From: CAZVRZ01 sp964629965
GTDB taxonomy: Bacteria > Chloroflexota > Anaerolineae > Anaerolineales > UBA4823
Assembly: GCA_964629965.1 (NCBI GenBank)
Contig: CAZVRZ010000051.1
Location: forward strand, 1-34,795
Direction of reading: 5' to 3'
Length of the DNA stretch: 34,795 nt
A model generated the notes under the pieces. That model made no database searches, was not told where the DNA came from, and saw only the letters and a program-made list of their open reading frames with translations. Positions 1 through 8,337 of the stretch are shown here, in pieces (the stretch's first letter is position 1; the number at the start of each line of letters is the position of its first letter). The translations under genes were made by a program, and so were the position numbers.

Positions 1-65
1 TTTTTGATGTTTTTCAGCCGGTTGGCTCTACCCTTTGCCTTTTTTCAACACCCTCGGCGTTTATT

Positions 66-1013
66 TCACTCATTTTCACTTTCACCCAAGCGCATACGCA
101 CATAGGCCTGGTAACGCTGCGGGTGCACCTGCCCAGAAGAAACGGCCTGGCGGACCGCACAGCCCGGCTCGTGCATATGCGTGCAATTACTGAATTGGCA
201 CCTGGCGACCAGGTCGCGCAGCTCCGGGAAATATCCGTCCAACTCTTCGGGTTCAATATCCCATAAAGCCAGCGCTTTCAGGCCAGGGGTGTCGGCCACA
301 TACCCACCGCCGGCAAGCGGAAACAACTGGCGCACCACCGTAGTATGCCGGCCCTTGCCAGTTGACTGGCTGATCCGGCGCACAGACAACCCCAGGCCAG
401 GTTGAACAGCATTCAGCAAGCTGGATTTACCCACACCAGATGGCCCAGCCAGAACGGATAGTTTGCCCGCCAGGCATTCTTTTAACTCGCAGATGCCTTC
501 TTGCTGGTGCACGGATGTATAGATGACCGGGTAGCCAAGGGGAACATACCTTTCAAATATATTGTGCGCATCTTCCAGTGAAACCAAATCGATCTTATTA
601 GCTACAATCACGGCTGGGATACCCTGTTTTTCGGCAATCACCAGGAAACGGTCCAACATACCCAGACGCGGCTCGGGCTGAGCACAGGCAAAGGTGAAGA
701 TAGCCTGGTCGGGATTAGCCACGATAATCTGTTGATATTCTCCCCGAGGTGTTGGCGCCAGGCGGGACAGCATGCGCTGGCGCGGCTCCAGCGCCTCGAT
801 CATACCTCTTCCCGTGGCAAGCGGAGAAACCCACACTCGATCTCCCACTGCCAGAAGATCGCCCAGGTGCGGGCCGCGCTTCAGACGGCCGCGCAGATGG
901 CACACCAGCAAGCCGGCAGGAGTTTCTACCGTATAGAAACCAGATTGGGAACAAACGATCAGGCCGTATAAACGATCCACCGACATATCTTCTGATTGCT
1001 GGAGCATCATCAT
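66..1013 (-). CDS. rsgA: Ribosome small subunit-dependent GTPase A (RsgA/YjeQ)
   Basis: RsgA is a circularly permuted GTPase that acts in late maturation of the 30S ribosomal subunit. The 315-residue product has an N-terminal OB-like part (about 15-75), the G4 motif NKID (139-142), then the P-loop GPSGVGKS (190-197) and DTPG (G3, about 241-244). G4 before G1 is the permuted order typical of the family. The C-terminal zinc knuckle C-x4-C-x-H-x5-C is visible as C272, C277, H279 and C285. Length is normal for the family. The start overlaps the stop of the upstream penicillin-binding protein gene in an ATGA arrangement, so translational coupling is likely; three Met codons in a row make the exact start uncertain by a few codons. 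It is the last gene of the maf-PBP-rsgA operon visible here. The 65 bases beyond its stop hold nothing I can assign. Confidence 0.96.
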   Translation of the reverse strand: MMMLQQSEDMSVDRLYGLIVCSQSGFYTVETPAGLLVCHLRGRLKRGPHLGDLLAVGDRVWVSPLATGRGMIEALEPRQRMLSRLAPTPRGEYQQIIVANPDQAIFTFACAQPEPRLGMLDRFLVIAEKQGIPAVIVANKIDLVSLEDAHNIFERYVPLGYPVIYTSVHQQEGICELKECLAGKLSVLAGPSGVGKSSLLNAVQPGLGLSVRRISQSTGKGRHTTVVRQLFPLAGGGYVADTPGLKALALWDIEPEELDGYFPELRDLVARCQFSNCTHMHEPGCAVRQAVSSGQVHPQRYQAYVRMRLGESENE

Positions 1014-3271
1014 GGAGCAGGCGTCTGCTCGGTTTCTTGCCTGGGTGTTGGGCTAACATCTGAAGTGGGCGTGGCCACCACGCCAATTTGCGCTTCCCAC
1101 GGATAACGGGTCTGCGGCCGGCCCAGGAAATATATTTCCAGCACACGCTTAAAGATAGGCGCCGCCATTTCGGAACCTTCGCCAGCCATCTCTAAAACAA
1201 CAGCCACAGCGATATCCGGCTTGTTTTCTCGACCGGAGAAAGTATAACCAGCAAACCAGGCATGCGGTTCGCCGACACCCGACTCAGCGGTACCAGTTTT
1301 ACCAGCCACTGAGATCCCATTACTGTTCGAAAAAGAGTTCAACACAAAATATGCCGTGCCGCGCGGGTTGGATACTACATTGACCATGGCACTCTGGATA
1401 ACAGCCAGGTCGGCGCCCGTTATGGGCAGCGTGGCCCGCACGGTGGATGTAAACACGTAGGTTGGGTTTCCGTCCAGGGTGGATATTTTCTCGATCACCT
1501 TGGGTTCATACAGCACGCCGCCATTCCCCACGGCGGCCACAAAAGCGGCCACTTGCAGTGGGGTGACCAATGTACCACCCTGGCCAATGGCCAGGTTGGT
1601 GGCATCCAATTGGCTGCCCGGATCGGGTATTGAGCCGGGGTTTTCGGGAATTTCGATCCCCGTTTTGCTACCCAGGCCGAAGGCACGCGCCATATCTGAT
1701 ATCGCGGTAGTCTGCCCGTCAACAAACAGGGACAGGCCAATATGCCAGAACCAGGGATTGCAGGAGCGCATCAAGCCTTGCGGCAGCGTTAGGAGACCGC
1801 TGGCCTGTGTTTTTCCATCTTCCAGGTAATGATCATAGGTCCAGTCGTGCAAAGTCACACCGGACAAGTCGTTGAAAAAGTACTCGCAGTTATACTGCGA
1901 CTCAGGCGTGAACATACCGGTTTCCAATCCGGCGGCCATAGTGATGATCTTAAAAACAGAGCCCAGGGGATATTGACCCTGAGTGGCGCGGTTCATGAGC
2001 GGCAAGCGCTCCTGATCAAATAGATCATTGATCAGGAAGCTGTAGTTATAATTTTGCGGTTCGAACAGGTTGGGATTAAACCCAGGCGAAGAGGCCAATG
2101 CCAGCACTCGCCCGGTGTCACGCTCCAAAACCACAACTGCGCCGCGGAAATCGCCCAAGGCGGCCTGCGCACCCGACTGCAGAGTGCGATCCAGGGTGGT
2201 ATAGATCGACTGCGGCGGCTCCGGATTGCTTTCCGCCAGGCGGGTGATAATGCCCCCATCTGGACCTACCAGGTACAGCACACCACCACGCTTACCAGCC
2301 AGGTACTGCTCGCCCCAGGCCTCCACTCCCATCTGACCAACCCGATCGCTCCAAACATTGTAACCCAGGCGCTTGTAGTATTCGATCTCCTCCTGTTGGA
2401 TGGCACTGACATAGCCAACCACATGTGGAGCAACGCCCTCATCAAAATAATACCGCCCCCGGAAAGGCTGCAAGATCACTCCAGCATAATTGCCCAATGA
2501 ACCCGAGAAGGAGGCCATGTCTTCGGCAGAAACATCTGCGACGGGCAAATACCAACCATATTGGCGGTAATTCTCCAATTGAGGACGCAAGTTAGCCGGG
2601 TGGATGCCCGTCAAGCGGTAGATATCGGATAATAAAGCATTATCATAAGCCGGATCCACCGCGCTGGTGTTCAGGCCAATGGCAACGGCATCGGTTTGTG
2701 CGACCAGGGCACGCCCTGCACGGTCATAGATATTGGCTCGCGCCGGGACGCGGTATTCCATCTTTAGATAATTTCCACCACGCAACTCTGGCAAGATCAG
2801 AGCCTCATCCCACTGCACCTTCCATTCCGCCTGTTCCAGCGAGAGATTCATTGTTGTTTCACGCTCGATATCCCCAACCAGCGCGCTATGCAGGGTGACA
2901 CGGTAGGCCACCTGAGCGCTGCGCGGATTCGTCAGGGCAGAAAGAATCTCGTATTCCCAGCCACTTAACGCAGCTTCCGCTGCCACACTGCGGTAGACTG
3001 TTTCGAACTCTTCCGCGGTAAGGGCATCGTGACTGATCGCGGTGAGCATGGCATACATTGCAGGATAATCTTCGCGGATCCAGGTATCCAGGTAGTTGCG
3101 CGCAACATACTTTACATCCGGAACACTGGTCACATCCATTTGAGGCTGGGCCAAGGTGGGAGTAGGCGCCTGGGTGGGCGTGGGGGTGGAGGTAGAGATG
3201 GACTCGGTTTCGCGCGTGCAGCCCACCAAAACCACGATCATCAACACAATGAAGAGGATTTTTGCTTTCAT
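1010..3271 (-). CDS. Lipoprotein class B penicillin-binding protein (transpeptidase) with MecA-like N-terminal domain
   Basis: A D,D-transpeptidase that cross-links peptidoglycan outside the membrane. The N-terminus is a lipoprotein signal with lipobox VLVGC, followed by a Ser/Thr/Pro-rich linker and an NTF2-like domain resembling MecA_N (about residues 55-160). The dimerisation domain begins near IYDRAGRALVAQ. The transpeptidase domain carries the three canonical motifs: SVFK (catalytic Ser, about 438), SCN (about 503) and KTG (about 658), so it looks active. I chose the ATG at 3271 (753 aa), which begins MKAKILF; a TTG four codons upstream (3283) is in frame, and neither has a strong ribosome-binding site. 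It starts 27 nt after the maf stop and overlaps rsgA by 4 nt. Lipid anchoring instead of an uncleaved TM helix is a little unusual. No RodA/FtsW or MreC partner is present in the window. Confidence 0.93.
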   Translation of the reverse strand: MKAKILFIVLMIVVLVGCTRETESISTSTPTPTQAPTPTLAQPQMDVTSVPDVKYVARNYLDTWIREDYPAMYAMLTAISHDALTAEEFETVYRSVAAEAALSGWEYEILSALTNPRSAQVAYRVTLHSALVGDIERETTMNLSLEQAEWKVQWDEALILPELRGGNYLKMEYRVPARANIYDRAGRALVAQTDAVAIGLNTSAVDPAYDNALLSDIYRLTGIHPANLRPQLENYRQYGWYLPVADVSAEDMASFSGSLGNYAGVILQPFRGRYYFDEGVAPHVVGYVSAIQQEEIEYYKRLGYNVWSDRVGQMGVEAWGEQYLAGKRGGVLYLVGPDGGIITRLAESNPEPPQSIYTTLDRTLQSGAQAALGDFRGAVVVLERDTGRVLALASSPGFNPNLFEPQNYNYSFLINDLFDQERLPLMNRATQGQYPLGSVFKIITMAAGLETGMFTPESQYNCEYFFNDLSGVTLHDWTYDHYLEDGKTQASGLLTLPQGLMRSCNPWFWHIGLSLFVDGQTTAISDMARAFGLGSKTGIEIPENPGSIPDPGSQLDATNLAIGQGGTLVTPLQVAAFVAAVGNGGVLYEPKVIEKISTLDGNPTYVFTSTVRATLPITGADLAVIQSAMVNVVSNPRGTAYFVLNSFSNSNGISVAGKTGTAESGVGEPHAWFAGYTFSGRENKPDIAVAVVLEMAGEGSEMAAPIFKRVLEIYFLGRPQTRYPWEAQIGVVATPTSDVSPTPRQETEQTPAP

Positions 3272-3297
3272 ATAATTCTGCAATCAGTCACTTTCAT

Positions 3298-3951
3298 CTA
3301 GCTTGCCAGGATATCTTCATACACCGGGCAATGGTAACCCAAAAGACGCTGGCAATCCTGCGGCACGGTTGTGTTGGGGAAAAGCCCGGCGCGGCGCAAG
3401 GAACGCATGAGGTGACACAAAGGCAAGCCGACGACATTGGCATAACATCCTCGGATTTCTAACACCGGATGAAAACCGCTGTGTTGGATAGCATAGGCAC
3501 CGGCCTTGTCAAGTGGATCACCGCTGGCAATGTAAGCTTCCATTTCAGTCTCACTGTAAAGGCGCATAGGAACGTTCGTCTCGCATAGATCCACCAGGGA
3601 TAGTGCGCCAGCCTGTTGGGTAACCGCCAGGGAAGTCAAAACCTGGTGGGAACGCCCGCGTAACTGTAGCAGCATGGACCGCGCCTGGCGGTCATCTTCC
3701 GGCTTGCCCAGTATCTCGCCGCGATCTACCACAGTGGTATCCGCAGCTACCACAAAAGCCTGGCGATCGCTGCGACAAACTACACTTTGCGCCTTTTCCT
3801 GCGCCAAACGCCGCACATAATCCTGGGGTTGTTCACCCGGCAAGACGGTTTCATCCACGTTAGCTGGCAAAACCTGAAACTCCCAACCAAGAAGCGCCAG
3901 CAACTGCCTGCGCCGGGGGGAACTCGAGGCCAGCACCAGAACCGGCTTCAA
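3298..3951 (-). CDS. maf: Maf family nucleotide pyrophosphatase
   Basis: Maf proteins hydrolyse non-canonical or pyrimidine nucleoside triphosphates to monophosphates (house-cleaning). The 217-residue product shows the N-terminal signature LASSSPRRRQLL (residues 7-18), the catalytic-loop segment VAADTTVV (68-75), GKPEDDRQA (82-90) and GDPLDKAGAYAIQ (144-156). The latter two fit the dTTPase/UTPase (YhdE-like) branch. The start is a TTG at 3951, supported by AAGGAG eight bases upstream; there is no better ATG. First gene of the operon maf-PBP-rsgA; a TAGAAT -10-like box lies at 3984-3989 on this strand. Substrate is inferred from the subfamily only. Confidence 0.94.
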   Translation of the reverse strand: MKPVLVLASSSPRRRQLLALLGWEFQVLPANVDETVLPGEQPQDYVRRLAQEKAQSVVCRSDRQAFVVAADTTVVDRGEILGKPEDDRQARSMLLQLRGRSHQVLTSLAVTQQAGALSLVDLCETNVPMRLYSETEMEAYIASGDPLDKAGAYAIQHSGFHPVLEIRGCYANVVGLPLCHLMRSLRRAGLFPNTTVPQDCQRLLGYHCPVYEDILAS

Positions 3952-3983
3952 TACTGTTTCTCCTTACTCAACATAACTATTCG

Positions 3984-3989
3984 ATTCTA
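3984..3989 (-). promoter_or_regulatory. Putative -10 box for the maf operon
   Basis: The minus strand reads TAGAAT followed by CG, about 33 nt upstream of the maf TTG start. It resembles the TATAAT boxes seen at other gene heads in this window. No convincing -35 is visible. Confidence 0.4.
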
Positions 3990-4059
3990 ACACACCTTCC
4001 CAGAGGAAATGACTATTCGCTTTTCCGCGATTCTGTTATCCATATTCTCAAAATATCAG

Positions 4060-4065
4060 TATAAT
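4060..4065 (+). promoter_or_regulatory. Putative -10 box (TATAAT) for xpt-guaA
   Basis: An exact TATAAT preceded by CAG lies on the plus strand upstream of xpt. Its last base is the first base of the left target-site duplication of the foldback element at 4073-4164, so the expected transcription start (about 7 nt downstream) falls at the insertion junction. The -35 is weak (TTATCC at 4036-4041, 18-nt spacer). Confidence 0.5.
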
Positions 4066-4072
4066 GCAAAAG

Positions 4073-4164
4073 GTATCCTCTCAATAATCCGGGGGGAAGT
4101 GGGGTGTTTTGAGCATGCTGCGCACGCTCAAAACACCCCACGCCCCTCTTTGTTGAGAGGATAC
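4073..4164. mobile_element. Foldback MITE-like element, copy 1 (92 bp)
   Basis: The ends are perfect 12-bp inverted repeats: GTATCCTCTCAA at 4073-4084 and its complement at 4153-4164. Inside is a second perfect inverted repeat of 15 bp (4100-4114 with 4126-4140) around an 11-nt loop, so nearly the whole element can fold back. It is flanked by the perfect 8-bp direct repeat TGCAAAAG (4065-4072 and 4165-4172), as expected of a target-site duplication. It encodes nothing. Copy 2 at 27991-28044 shares both ends. It lies in the divergent maf/xpt region, downstream of the xpt -10 box, and would be transcribed as a large hairpin in the xpt-guaA leader. The mobilising transposase family is unknown and none is in the window. 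Confidence 0.85.
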
Positions 4165-4217
4165 TGCAAAAGATGTTTTCAGTAGCCAGCTTTGATTGAA
4201 CACTACTTGGAGGAATA

Positions 4218-4799
4218 ATGAAAGAACTGATCGACCGCATTTTGCGCGATGGAAAGAACCTGGGAAATGGCATCTTGAAAGTCGATGGGTTTGTGAACCA
4301 TCAGGTGGACCCCAGGCTGATGGACGCCTGCGGGAAGGAGTTCGCCCGGCGATTCAAAGATATCAACGCAACCAAGATCCTGACGGCTGAAATCTCAGGA
4401 ATTGCCCCCGCCGTTGCCACTGGTATACACCTGAACCTTCCGGTGGTGTATGCTCGCAAGCAGAAACCTATCACTATGCCCGATCAGGTGTTTTTAACCC
4501 TCAGCCCATCGCATACAAAGGGGCGCATGGTAGAGTTGATCGTGTCGCCCGAATACCTGGTCGGAGGAGAACGCATCTTGATCATCGATGACTTTCTCGC
4601 GACCGGAGCAACCATTCTCGGCCTGGCACGCCTGGCACAAACCGCCGGGGCCCAGATGGTGGGCATCGGCGCGTTGATCGAGAAATCATTCGAGGGTGGA
4701 CGGCAGCTGCTGGAACACCTAGCGGTGCCGATCGAAACGCTGGCATGCATCAAGTCGATGGACAATAACCAGATCATTTTTGAAGAGCAGGCTGCATGA
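4218..4799 (+). CDS. xpt: Xanthine phosphoribosyltransferase
   Basis: Converts xanthine and PRPP to XMP in purine salvage. The 193-residue protein matches the Xpt family in length and motifs: KVDGFVNHQVDP (residues 21-32), AEISGIAPA (57-65) and the PRPP-binding loop ILIIDDFLATGAT (120-132). The ATG at 4218 is preceded by GGAGG (7-8 nt), which decides the start. Its stop overlaps the start of guaA by 4 nt, so XMP made here can be aminated to GMP by the next product. The leader contains the foldback element; I see no purine riboswitch, although many Firmicute xpt genes have one. Confidence 0.95.
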   Translation: MKELIDRILRDGKNLGNGILKVDGFVNHQVDPRLMDACGKEFARRFKDINATKILTAEISGIAPAVATGIHLNLPVVYARKQKPITMPDQVFLTLSPSHTKGRMVELIVSPEYLVGGERILIIDDFLATGATILGLARLAQTAGAQMVGIGALIEKSFEGGRQLLEHLAVPIETLACIKSMDNNQIIFEEQAA

Positions 4800-6355
4800 A
4801 CGGCTCAATCGCTGTGCTAGATTTTGGCTCACAATATGCACAGTTGATCGGCAGGCGAGTGCGCGATTCTCAGGTTTATTGCGAGCTTTTCCCCTGGAAT
4901 GCTCCAGAAGAACAGGTAATGGCTATCCAGCCCAAGGGCTTTATCCTCTCGGGAAGTCATTTATCATCTTATGAACTCAACGCGCCTCGGGTTCCAGATT
5001 ACGTACTGAGTAGCGGCCTTCCCATCCTGGGAATATGCTACGGAATGCAGGCATTAACGTTGGCGTTAGGCGGAAAAGTGGCTGCTTCGCAAAAACGCGA
5101 ATATGGCCCGGCTCAATTGGAGACCATCCGAGAAAACCCGCTCCTGCCTGTGGGTACACAGCGGGTATGGATGTCGCATGGCGACCGGATCGAGGCGCCC
5201 CCTGCCGGGTTCGAGGTGCTGGCGCGCAGCGATCACTCGCCCATCGCAGCTATGGGAAACACACAGCAACAGTACTTCGGAGTGCAGTTTCACCCAGAAG
5301 TACACCACACCCCTAACGGCAAAGAAATCCTGCGGCGCTTTGTTTTAGAGATATGCCAGTTGGAACCTAACTGGAATCCTGCCACGATCATCGCCTCGAC
5401 GGTCGAGCGCATCCGCAAACAGGTAGGCAACGAACGCGTCCTGGCAGCAGTCAGCGGCGGCGTCGATTCCAGCGTAGCGGCGGCGCTGGTTCACCGCGCG
5501 ATCGGCGATCAATTATCGGCGATCTTTGTCGATCATGGCTTACTGCGCCAGGGAGAAGCCGGGCAGGTGGTGAATGTTTTTCAACGCACTTTGGGGGTGG
5601 AACTGGCAGCGGTAGATGCTGTTAGTGATTTCATGGAAGCCTTGCACGGGGTTACCGATCCGGAACAAAAAAGAAAAATCATCGGCGAGCGCTTCATCCG
5701 AACTTTCGAAAACCAGGCGCGCCAGTTGGGCACCCCACGCTTCCTGGTCCAGGGTACCATCTATCCGGATGTGGTTGAGTCTAGCGCGCCAGATCGCGCC
5801 CAGGCTGCGCGCATCAAAACCCATCACAACGTCGGTGGATTGCCAAAGGATATGCAATTTGAACTAGTCGAGCCGCTGCGCTATCTCTTTAAGGATGAGG
5901 TGCGCGCAGTGGGCGAGGCATTAGGCCTGCCATCAGATATGGTCTGGAGACAGCCATTTCCGGGACCAGGGCTGGCAGTGCGCTGCCTGGGCGAAGTCAC
6001 CCTGGAGCGCCTGGAACGCCTGCGCCAGGCCGATGCCATCTTAACCACTGAACTGGCGCAGGCAGGCTTGCTGCGCGTGCGCCATGACCAGGAAGAAATC
6101 TATGGCACATCCCAGGCATTTGCCGTGCTGCTGCCCGTCAAGTCGGTCGGCGTGATGGGAGATGGGCGCACTTACCAGGAAACTATAGCCCTGCGCGCGG
6201 TAACAACGGAGGATTTCATGACTGCCGATTGGGCGCGCCTGCCATATGATCTATTGGGTCGCATCGCGAATCGGATTGTTAATGAAGTGAACGGCGTCAA
6301 CCGTGTGGTCTACGATATCACCAGTAAACCACCGGCGACAATCGAGTGGGAATAA
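4796..6355 (+). CDS. guaA: GMP synthase (glutamine-hydrolysing)
   Basis: Amidates XMP to GMP using ATP and glutamine. The 519-residue protein has an N-terminal class I glutamine amidotransferase domain with nucleophile C81 (GICYGMQ) and the H166/E168 pair (QFHPEV), then the ATP-pyrophosphatase PP-loop SGGVDSS (220-226), and the C-terminal dimerisation domain ending DITSKPPATIEWE. All catalytic features are present. The usual SGGP loop reads SGSH, a minor deviation. The start overlaps the xpt stop (ATGA), which implies translational coupling. The two genes together convert xanthine to GMP. Confidence 0.97.
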   Translation: MNGSIAVLDFGSQYAQLIGRRVRDSQVYCELFPWNAPEEQVMAIQPKGFILSGSHLSSYELNAPRVPDYVLSSGLPILGICYGMQALTLALGGKVAASQKREYGPAQLETIRENPLLPVGTQRVWMSHGDRIEAPPAGFEVLARSDHSPIAAMGNTQQQYFGVQFHPEVHHTPNGKEILRRFVLEICQLEPNWNPATIIASTVERIRKQVGNERVLAAVSGGVDSSVAAALVHRAIGDQLSAIFVDHGLLRQGEAGQVVNVFQRTLGVELAAVDAVSDFMEALHGVTDPEQKRKIIGERFIRTFENQARQLGTPRFLVQGTIYPDVVESSAPDRAQAARIKTHHNVGGLPKDMQFELVEPLRYLFKDEVRAVGEALGLPSDMVWRQPFPGPGLAVRCLGEVTLERLERLRQADAILTTELAQAGLLRVRHDQEEIYGTSQAFAVLLPVKSVGVMGDGRTYQETIALRAVTTEDFMTADWARLPYDLLGRIANRIVNEVNGVNRVVYDITSKPPATIEWE

Positions 6356-6366
6356 CTAAGTTGTGC

Positions 6367-6372
6367 TAAAAT
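6367..6372 (+). promoter_or_regulatory. Putative -10 box (TAAAAT) for a leaderless transcript
   Basis: TAAAAT ends 6 nt before the ATG at 6379. The usual 6-7 nt from -10 to transcription start would put the start at the A of the ATG. There is no ribosome-binding site in the 23 bases between the guaA stop and this start. The -35 is not recognisable. Confidence 0.4.
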
Positions 6373-6378
6373 TCTAAT

Positions 6379-8337
6379 ATGCTCTCTGCCGCCTTGCGCA
6401 GAACGATTGCGCTTGCTTTCTGCCTGGCAGCCATGCTGTTCTATCATGGCTTTTTAACAGGCCGCGCTCAGAATGGTGCGACGGCCGAGCTGAAATCTTT
6501 GCAAACCGACCAATTCCCCGGCATCAATACCCTTTTTGAGGTGTATGATGCTGCCGGGAATTTTGTTCATAAACTGCGCCCGGACCAGATCACGATATGG
6601 GAAAATGGGCAAGCACTGCCTGTTGATCAGCTTGAAGAAATTCAGCCAGGCATCCAATTTGTCCTGGCAATCACCTATGGATACGAGATGGGCATCCGAG
6701 ACGGATTGGGGATGTCTCGGTATGATTACCTTTTATCAGGGTTGAGTCAAATGGGGTGGGAGACAATCGCCCAGTCTAACGATTTGAGTATTTTGCTAGA
6801 TCAAGGGCCGGCAGTTCTGCACACCACAGAACCCCAAATGCTATTAGATGCGCTGCAAACTTACCAGGTCAATCCCCGTACCGCCCAGCCTAACCTGAAC
6901 ATCCTGGACCAGGCTGTCCAAATTGCCCTGGACAATAATACCGAGACCGGCATGGAACCAGCCGTTCTATTCATCTCACCTCCCCTGGAAAAAGATATGC
7001 TGATAGGCTTGCAAAGCCTGATGCAGCGCGCTCAACAGCGCGGGGTGAGGGTTTCCATTTGGCTGATCTCATCCACCGACCTGCTAGACTCATCGCAGGC
7101 GCGGCAAATGAAAACCCTGGCAGAAGATACCGGAGGACAATTCTTTCACTATACCGGTAGTGAGACTTTTCCCAGGCTAGAGCAGCACCTCCAGGAGCTT
7201 CAATACACCTACAGTCTTACCTATACATCAGAAATAATCGCTACGGGAACCTATACCGTGGCGGTTCAAATCCAGACGCCTGATTTCGATATCACCACAG
7301 CAGGGAAAGCTTTATCGCTCGAAATCCAGTCTCCCAATCCCATGTTTGTCGGGCTGGCTGCATCCATAGAGCGCAGCTTACCAAGCGACAGCGCCGAAGT
7401 TGAGAAAACTGTTTTTTTTGACTCGCTTACACCCCAAAAAGTGGAAATACGAGTATTGGTTGAGTTCCCCGATCGACTTTCTAGAGAGATTGTGCGTTCG
7501 GCATTATATGTTGATGAGCAAGCTGTCGAGAAGAGATTGGAGGCGCCCTTCGACCAATTCACCTGGGATCTAACCCCCTACACTCAAACCGGCATTCACC
7601 AGGTGCGGGTGGAAGTGATGGACGAGTTAGGCCTGCTAGGCAGCAGCCAACAAGTTCCGGTGGAAGTTATAGTCGAACAACCGCGCAGCCTGCTTCCCGA
7701 CTACTTCCAGTCGCACAACATCCTGATCGTGGTAGGAACAGCATTGGCTGCAATCTTGATCATGGCGCTGATCCTGGTGCTCGGCGGTAGGATCAAGCCG
7801 ACCATTCCTGGTAGGGGCGCAACAAGCCAGCAAAAACGTACGTTTCGGGTTGTTAAGCCTGGGAAAACCAGGAGCGCCGACACCCGCCCGGCACAAACGG
7901 TCAGCCAGGGGCAGATCTCACAACCCCGGATGGAGCGCCATCATTGGCTGCGAAGACAGCCCGCGGCGAAAGCCATGGCTTACCTGATCCCGCTCGTAGA
8001 ACCTGAAGACAATTCCGCGAATTCCCCCATTCCGATCATTGCCGATGAGGTATCTTTTGGCGCAGATCCTGCTCGAGCCACGTGGGCACTACGCCACCCG
8101 GCATTAGAGCCCGTTCACACGCGCATGCGCCGCGAGGGAAATACCTTCCGTTTACTAGACGAGGGGACGATCGCGGGTACATATATCAACTATTCGCCGG
8201 TCACTCCCGAAGGAAACCTGCTGGAGCATGGCGATCTCATCCACATCGGCCCGCTGGGGTTCCGTTTAACCCTGCTTGGAGCTGCTGCTCGTAAGCCGGT
8301 GATCATACCCCTGGAGACTCATCATGATCCCCTCTGA
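6379..8337 (+). CDS. Membrane protein: VWA-like extracellular domain, TM helix, cytoplasmic FHA-like domain
   Basis: A 652-residue protein with an N-terminal signal peptide (about 1-30), a von Willebrand A-like domain (about 90-285), a beta-rich extracellular region, one TM helix (about 447-470) and a C-terminal FHA-like domain (about 535-635). The VWA MIDAS motif DxSxS is absent: the equivalent segment reads VLAITYGYEMG. The FHA domain keeps the glycine-rich turn (GTYINY) and a histidine (LEPVHTRM). It lacks the Arg of the GR motif, the Ser of SxxH and the Asn of the NG motif that contact phosphothreonine in classical FHA domains. Metal-dependent ligand binding and pThr binding are therefore doubtful. 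The gene overlaps the next one, a PP2C phosphatase, by 14 nt, so they are probably cotranslated and act together at the membrane. Precise function unknown. Confidence 0.85.
   Translation: MLSAALRRTIALAFCLAAMLFYHGFLTGRAQNGATAELKSLQTDQFPGINTLFEVYDAAGNFVHKLRPDQITIWENGQALPVDQLEEIQPGIQFVLAITYGYEMGIRDGLGMSRYDYLLSGLSQMGWETIAQSNDLSILLDQGPAVLHTTEPQMLLDALQTYQVNPRTAQPNLNILDQAVQIALDNNTETGMEPAVLFISPPLEKDMLIGLQSLMQRAQQRGVRVSIWLISSTDLLDSSQARQMKTLAEDTGGQFFHYTGSETFPRLEQHLQELQYTYSLTYTSEIIATGTYTVAVQIQTPDFDITTAGKALSLEIQSPNPMFVGLAASIERSLPSDSAEVEKTVFFDSLTPQKVEIRVLVEFPDRLSREIVRSALYVDEQAVEKRLEAPFDQFTWDLTPYTQTGIHQVRVEVMDELGLLGSSQQVPVEVIVEQPRSLLPDYFQSHNILIVVGTALAAILIMALILVLGGRIKPTIPGRGATSQQKRTFRVVKPGKTRSADTRPAQTVSQGQISQPRMERHHWLRRQPAAKAMAYLIPLVEPEDNSANSPIPIIADEVSFGADPARATWALRHPALEPVHTRMRREGNTFRLLDEGTIAGTYINYSPVTPEGNLLEHGDLIHIGPLGFRLTLLGAAARKPVIIPLETHHDPL

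Noticed and set aside
1..65. Short open frame after rsgA on minus (about 19 codons from an ATG overlapping the rsgA end)
   Set aside because: Too short, no ribosome-binding site other than rsgA coding sequence, no motif; probably noncoding.
3272..3283. TTG start of the penicillin-binding protein gene
   Set aside because: Possible, but the ATG at 3271 gives a typical lipoprotein signal start, and no ribosome-binding site favours the TTG.
4060..4217. Purine (guanine/xanthine) riboswitch in the xpt leader
   Set aside because: xpt in Firmicutes often has one, but here the leader is occupied by a foldback element with target duplication, and the conserved purine-riboswitch core bases are not visible.
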